Assembly (NCBI GenBank): GCA_001464735.1
Contig: LNDU01000043.1
Coordinates: forward strand, 1-64,000
Origin: Nitrospira sp. Ga0074138
Lineage (GTDB): Bacteria; Nitrospirota; Nitrospiria; Nitrospirales; Nitrospiraceae
Length of the DNA: 64,000 bases
Reading direction: 5' to 3'
In this document: positions 60,522 to 64,000 of the stretch, one piece after another
How the letters are laid out: every line of letters begins with the position of its first letter
Position numbering within the stretch: the stretch's first letter is position 1
Program-made: the position numbers and the translations under genes
The notes under the pieces: generated by a model
Told to the model about the DNA's origin: nothing
Database searches by the model: none
The model's input: only the letters and a program-made list of their open reading frames with translations

Positions 60522-60646
60522 CCCCAGTAATAAGTCAAAATGTGAATCATTGGCCCCTTATACCCCTACCCAGACTAGATCATGTTCGAGAGTTTATTTC
60601 CAACCCACCGAATGCACTATCTTCTACCACTAACCCTACGCACACC

Positions 60647-62239
60647 TTAGTCACGCCCCGGCTGTTTATGGCCAGATGAGCCGGCCGCTTGCAATGGATC
60701 CCCGTACTTGCTTAACACACGTTCAGAAACCGGTTTCGACAGCGCCCCTCTGGCCCACAGCATGCCTCCACGAGAAACCACGTAGTCCGCCTGAGCCCGG
60801 TAGAGTTCATAGGATGCCTCAACTACGTTGCGCTCACGCATATTGACAAAAAGAATGCTGGTCGCTCCCATATTAAACCGAGCCCGTTCCCCTTCTTCCA
60901 ACGTCTTGGCCAAGCGAAGAGCCTCTGTTGCGGCCTTCACCCGGTCCCGGGCCCGCACTTGGGCAGACAGCCAGTTATCAACGTCGACCGCAACCTGCTT
61001 TTCGGTATAGGCCTGTTTATACGCCAATCGTTGCTGCTGCGCTTCTGCGTGAAGGACCTTCCCTCGAGCGCCCCGATTGAACAAGGGCATACTGAAGAGA
61101 GTCCCTACCCGGTAGCCGAATCCTCCGATCCAATAGATACCGCCCACCGCTGGCCCCCCCTCGACCTGTAGCTTGGGAAGCAGACTATTCTTCGCCAGTT
61201 TCAGTTCGATGTTGTTCAGTCTGGCTTCAATGTAGAGGTCGCGCACTTCCGGGCGATCCTCAGTGGCTTCTACCTTAAAAGCCGCCACATCCTCTTCGCT
61301 CGGCAACGGCATTTCCCCGTGAAACTCCGGAGCCCACTCCGGTCTTGGTGTTACCGGCTCACCATTCTCCCAGAGAAAGAGCGCCAGCTTATATTGCTCA
61401 TACTCGACCTTCCGTTGTGCATAAATGGCCGCTTCTCGACGCCGCTGAACTTCTTCCCTGGCTTCGACCACGTCGATCGGAGCAATCGCGCCGGATTTGG
61501 ATCTGCCCTCCACCATGCGATAGCGCTCCTCCGCGACGGCGAGCGCACGCCTCACTACATCGGCCTGTTTGACGGCGACCTGCCAGTCCCAGTATTGCAC
61601 GGCCCCGGCGAGATAGAGATCTTGCCGTTTCTGCGCCACCTTCACCTCGGCTTGCGGCCCGGCGAGCTCCGCCTGTTGAAACTCGGCATTCGCTTCGTTG
61701 ACCATGAATCCCCGTAACAGGTTAAACGATCCGCCGACGATGGCCATTTGCTGCGTATAGAAAAGTGTCATGTCGGTCGGGAAGGCTACCGGGCCAGTGT
61801 CCGCACCGGTAATGAACCGGCCGGCGTTGCCAGCGATCGTCGTGTGATCCCCAAAGCCGTGACGGACCCCGCCGAACACCTCGAAACCCCAGGGGTGCCC
61901 GATCTTGAGCATAGTATCGCTATAGCCACCCGTCAGGGTATTCGGCACGCCGGAGACGTTTGTCAGATTAAACGTTTGAAACCGATCGACCTCGACCTCG
62001 TTCCGAAACTTGGGCTCCCACGCACCCAATGCTTTCAGGATTTTCGCCCGAGCCTGCGAACGCTCCAGTCCCGTAGCGCGGAGCAGCGGATGGGTCAATT
62101 CGATCCGGGCAAGCACTTCTTCAATGGTCAAGGGGGCGGTGCGCACCGGTTCAGCGCTTGGGGAACTCGCCGCGGCCTGGGGTTCTGCCACTGCGGTCGC
62201 CGGCACCATCATCAACGAGAACAACAATAGAAGGATCAA
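60647..62239 (-). CDS. TolC-family outer-membrane efflux protein, copy 1
   Basis: 530 residues from TTG 62239 (AAGGAG nine bases before). A signal peptide (LLLLFSLMMVPATAVAEP) precedes the TolC repeats: EVLARIELTHPLLRATGLER, VAQKRQDLYLAGAVQYWDWQ, VEARLNNIELKLAKNSLLPK and the C-terminal LRLAKTLEEGERARFNMGATS. It forms the outer-membrane channel of the export system. The product ends KYGDPLQAAGSSGHKQPGRD, closely matching the tails of the two further copies downstream of it in this window (upstream in the operon). 63-percent-plus similarity is apparent by eye but not computed. Confidence 0.9.
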   Translation of the reverse strand: MILLLLFSLMMVPATAVAEPQAAASSPSAEPVRTAPLTIEEVLARIELTHPLLRATGLERSQARAKILKALGAWEPKFRNEVEVDRFQTFNLTNVSGVPNTLTGGYSDTMLKIGHPWGFEVFGGVRHGFGDHTTIAGNAGRFITGADTGPVAFPTDMTLFYTQQMAIVGGSFNLLRGFMVNEANAEFQQAELAGPQAEVKVAQKRQDLYLAGAVQYWDWQVAVKQADVVRRALAVAEERYRMVEGRSKSGAIAPIDVVEAREEVQRRREAAIYAQRKVEYEQYKLALFLWENGEPVTPRPEWAPEFHGEMPLPSEEDVAAFKVEATEDRPEVRDLYIEARLNNIELKLAKNSLLPKLQVEGGPAVGGIYWIGGFGYRVGTLFSMPLFNRGARGKVLHAEAQQQRLAYKQAYTEKQVAVDVDNWLSAQVRARDRVKAATEALRLAKTLEEGERARFNMGATSILFVNMRERNVVEASYELYRAQADYVVSRGGMLWARGALSKPVSERVLSKYGDPLQAAGSSGHKQPGRD

Positions 62240-62264
62240 GGAAGGATACTCCTTTATTGCTGAA

Positions 62265-63842
62265 TTAATCGCGTCCCGGTTGCTTAGTGGATCCGTTCGT
62301 GCCGGCTGCCGTCAGGGGGTTCCCATACTTGGCCAGCTCGCTTTCAGGCCAGGGCTTCGACAGGGCGCCCTTGGCCCACAGCATCCCTCCACGCGCCACC
62401 GCGTAGTCGGCTTGGGCCCGGTACAATTCGTACGCGGACTCCACCACGTTGCGCTCCCTGAGGTTGACGAACAACACGGTGGTCGCCCCCATATTGAACC
62501 GGGTCCGCTCGCCTTCTTCCAGAGTCTTGGCCAACCGCAGCGCTTCCGTCGCCGCCTTCACCCGATCTCGAGCCCGCACGATCGCCGAGAGCCAGTTGTC
62601 CACATCGATGCTGACTTGTTGCTCGGCGTACAGCTGTTTGAAGGCTAATTGTTGCTGGTCCGCTTCCGCATACAGGACCTTCCCACGTGCTTCCCGCTGG
62701 AACAGCGACATCTCAAACTGCATGCCGTACCGATACCCCGCACCCACAATCCAGTCCGCGGGCGCACTCGTTCTTCCCCCATCAAAATTCAACTTCGGGA
62801 GCAGTTTGTTCTTGGCCAGCTTGATGTCGATATTGTTCATCTTGGCTTCGACGTAGAGGTCCCGCACTTCCGGCCGATCTTCTTTCGCCTCCACTTTATA
62901 GGACGCGATGTCTTGTTCAGTCGGCAAGGGCGTCTCGCCCTGAAACTCCGGCGCCCACTCCGGTCGTGGGGTCACGGGCTCGCCGTTCTCCCAGAGAAAA
63001 AGAGACAGTTTGTATTGCTCATACTCCACATTCCGCTGGGCAGCGATGGCCGCCTCACGTCTGGCCTGAACCTCTTGATTCACCTCGATCACATCGAGCG
63101 GCGCAACCTTGCCGCCCTTGGCCATCCCTTGTACCTGTACAAACCGCTCTTCGGCAACGGTCAAGGCGCGCTTCACCATCTCGGCCTGCTTGACGGCAAC
63201 TTGCCAATCCCAGTACTGGACGGCCCCGGCGAGATAGAGATCCTGCCGTTTCTGCGCGACCGCGATCTCCGCCTGCGGCCCCGCGAGCTCGGCTTTTTGA
63301 AAATCGGCGTACTCCTCATTGACCATAAAGCCACGCAGCAGAGGAAACTCCCCGCCGAAGATCATTTGCTGCTGATTATAGAAAAGATGTGCATCAGGGA
63401 TGACAGCCACTGTCCCTGCTGCCAGTCCACTGATACCAGGAACTCCGACAATGGGGGGGTCCCCGAATCCGTTACGGATCCCGCCCAGGACCCGGAAGCC
63501 CCAGGGATGCCCGACCGCGAGCTTGCTGTCGTTGAATCCCCCCGTAGCCACCTCGGGGTTATAGAGAAAATTCCAAATTTGAATACGAGCGACCTGTGTA
63601 ATGTTCGAGAACGTGGGTTCCCAAGCCCCGAGCGCTTTCAAGATCTTCGCCCTGGCCTGAATCCGTTCGACGCCCTGAGCCCTGAGCAGAGGATGGGTCA
63701 GCTCAATACGTGCAAGTACTTCACTGATAGTCAGGGGTTCGGTGCGGGCGGACTGCGCTTTCAACGCGCTGGAATCATGCACCGGTCCCGCCACGCTCGC
63801 CACGGGAAGTAAGAGCAGAATCACGAATAATAGAGCGGCCAT
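62265..63842 (-). CDS. TolC-family outer-membrane efflux protein, copy 2
   Basis: 525 residues from ATG 63842 (AAGGAG upstream), with a signal peptide (LLFVILLLLPVASVAGP). It shares EVLARIELTHPLLRAQGVER, AQKRQDLYLAGAVQYWDWQV, NGEPVTPRPEWAPEF and LRLAKTLEEGERTRFNMGAT with copy 1, and the tail AKYGNPLTAAGTNGS plus KQPGRD. The frame extends further to 63977 only by reading into copy 3. It is 25 bases upstream of copy 1. Confidence 0.9.
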   Translation of the reverse strand: MAALLFVILLLLPVASVAGPVHDSSALKAQSARTEPLTISEVLARIELTHPLLRAQGVERIQARAKILKALGAWEPTFSNITQVARIQIWNFLYNPEVATGGFNDSKLAVGHPWGFRVLGGIRNGFGDPPIVGVPGISGLAAGTVAVIPDAHLFYNQQQMIFGGEFPLLRGFMVNEEYADFQKAELAGPQAEIAVAQKRQDLYLAGAVQYWDWQVAVKQAEMVKRALTVAEERFVQVQGMAKGGKVAPLDVIEVNQEVQARREAAIAAQRNVEYEQYKLSLFLWENGEPVTPRPEWAPEFQGETPLPTEQDIASYKVEAKEDRPEVRDLYVEAKMNNIDIKLAKNKLLPKLNFDGGRTSAPADWIVGAGYRYGMQFEMSLFQREARGKVLYAEADQQQLAFKQLYAEQQVSIDVDNWLSAIVRARDRVKAATEALRLAKTLEEGERTRFNMGATTVLFVNLRERNVVESAYELYRAQADYAVARGGMLWAKGALSKPWPESELAKYGNPLTAAGTNGSTKQPGRD

Positions 63843-63865
63843 CGAAGCATGCTCCTTGTGCCGGA

Positions 63866-64000
63866 TTAATCGCGGCCCGGTCGTTGAAATCCGTACCCAC
63901 CGGCTGCCGTCAGCGGATCTCCATACTTCGCCACGGATTCCGTCGACCAGGGCTTCGACAAGAGGCCCCTGGCCCACAGCATCCCTCCACGCGCGACGGC
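63866..64000 (-). CDS. TolC-family outer-membrane efflux protein, copy 3 (C-terminal end only)
   Basis: The window edge cuts this gene; only the last 44 codons are seen: AVARGGMLWARGLLSKPWST, then KYGDPLTAAGGYGFQRPGRD, the same C-terminus as copies 1 and 2. The stop is at 63866-63868, 24 bases before copy 2 begins, so at least three TolC-family genes are tandem here. Confidence 0.85.
   Translation of the reverse strand, partial: AVARGGMLWARGLLSKPWSTESVAKYGDPLTAAGGYGFQRPGRD

Noticed and set aside
62649-63812. 387-aa plus-strand ORF
   Set aside because: Antisense shadow of TolC copy 2, whose protein motifs are unmistakable on the other strand; no ribosome site.
1-64000. tRNA, rRNA, CRISPR array, prophage
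   Set aside because: Scanned for GTTCRANNC-type T-loops, regularly spaced repeats and phage genes; nothing supportable was found by eye.

Overview
The window looks like a chromosomal segment of a Nitrospira-like member of the Nitrospirota. This is inference from gene content, moderately high GC, TTG/GTG starts with strong AAGGAGG ribosome binding sites, and an intergenic repeat arm that I associate with that lineage. I could not run any database search.

Layout. 0-2.4 kb is loosely coded: a 42-residue membrane peptide, a SnoaL-like protein, a 139-bp inverted-repeat unit and a small lipoprotein. 2.4-27.6 kb is ordinary housekeeping: aat, a rhodanese and a nucleotide-sugar epimerase; the minus-strand run zapB-zapA-(structured RNA, possibly 6S)-rny-ymdB-like-xseA-xseB-tlyA; a soluble lytic transglycosylase, rlmN, a catalytic/non-catalytic M16 peptidase pair and larE; a membrane-sector-only ATP synthase cluster (atpI-atpB-atpE-atpF, no F1 genes beside it); a pabB/trpE-like gene with a class IV aminotransferase; nadB, a 31-residue bS22/AURKAIP1-like ribosomal peptide and an MsbA-like exporter.

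27.6-45.4 kb is the unusual part. It opens with an orphan PhoB-type response regulator and carries phoX (broken), RMD1/DUF155, a CorA-like GMN protein, ppk1, a secreted unknown, a divergent pyruvate kinase-like enzyme, a shortened PstS-like protein, a CBS protein and a broken CYTH-CHAD gene. At least nine sites with TGTAAC-like hexamers in direct repeat at exactly 11-bp spacing lie between these genes, including one in front of the regulator. I read this as a phosphate/polyphosphate regulon island with several unannotated small membrane peptides and several decaying genes.

45.4-57 kb returns to mixed functions: DUF692-dus-maf, CBS-PilZ, LOG, DHH phosphoesterase, rhomboid, a hybrid histidine kinase lacking its phosphoacceptor residues, and purE-purK. 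57.3-64 kb is an export operon on the minus strand: at least three tandem TolC-family genes (the third cut by the window end), an ABC transporter whose nucleotide-binding motifs are all eroded, and an HlyD-type adaptor.

No tRNA, rRNA, CRISPR array, prophage or intact insertion sequence was seen.
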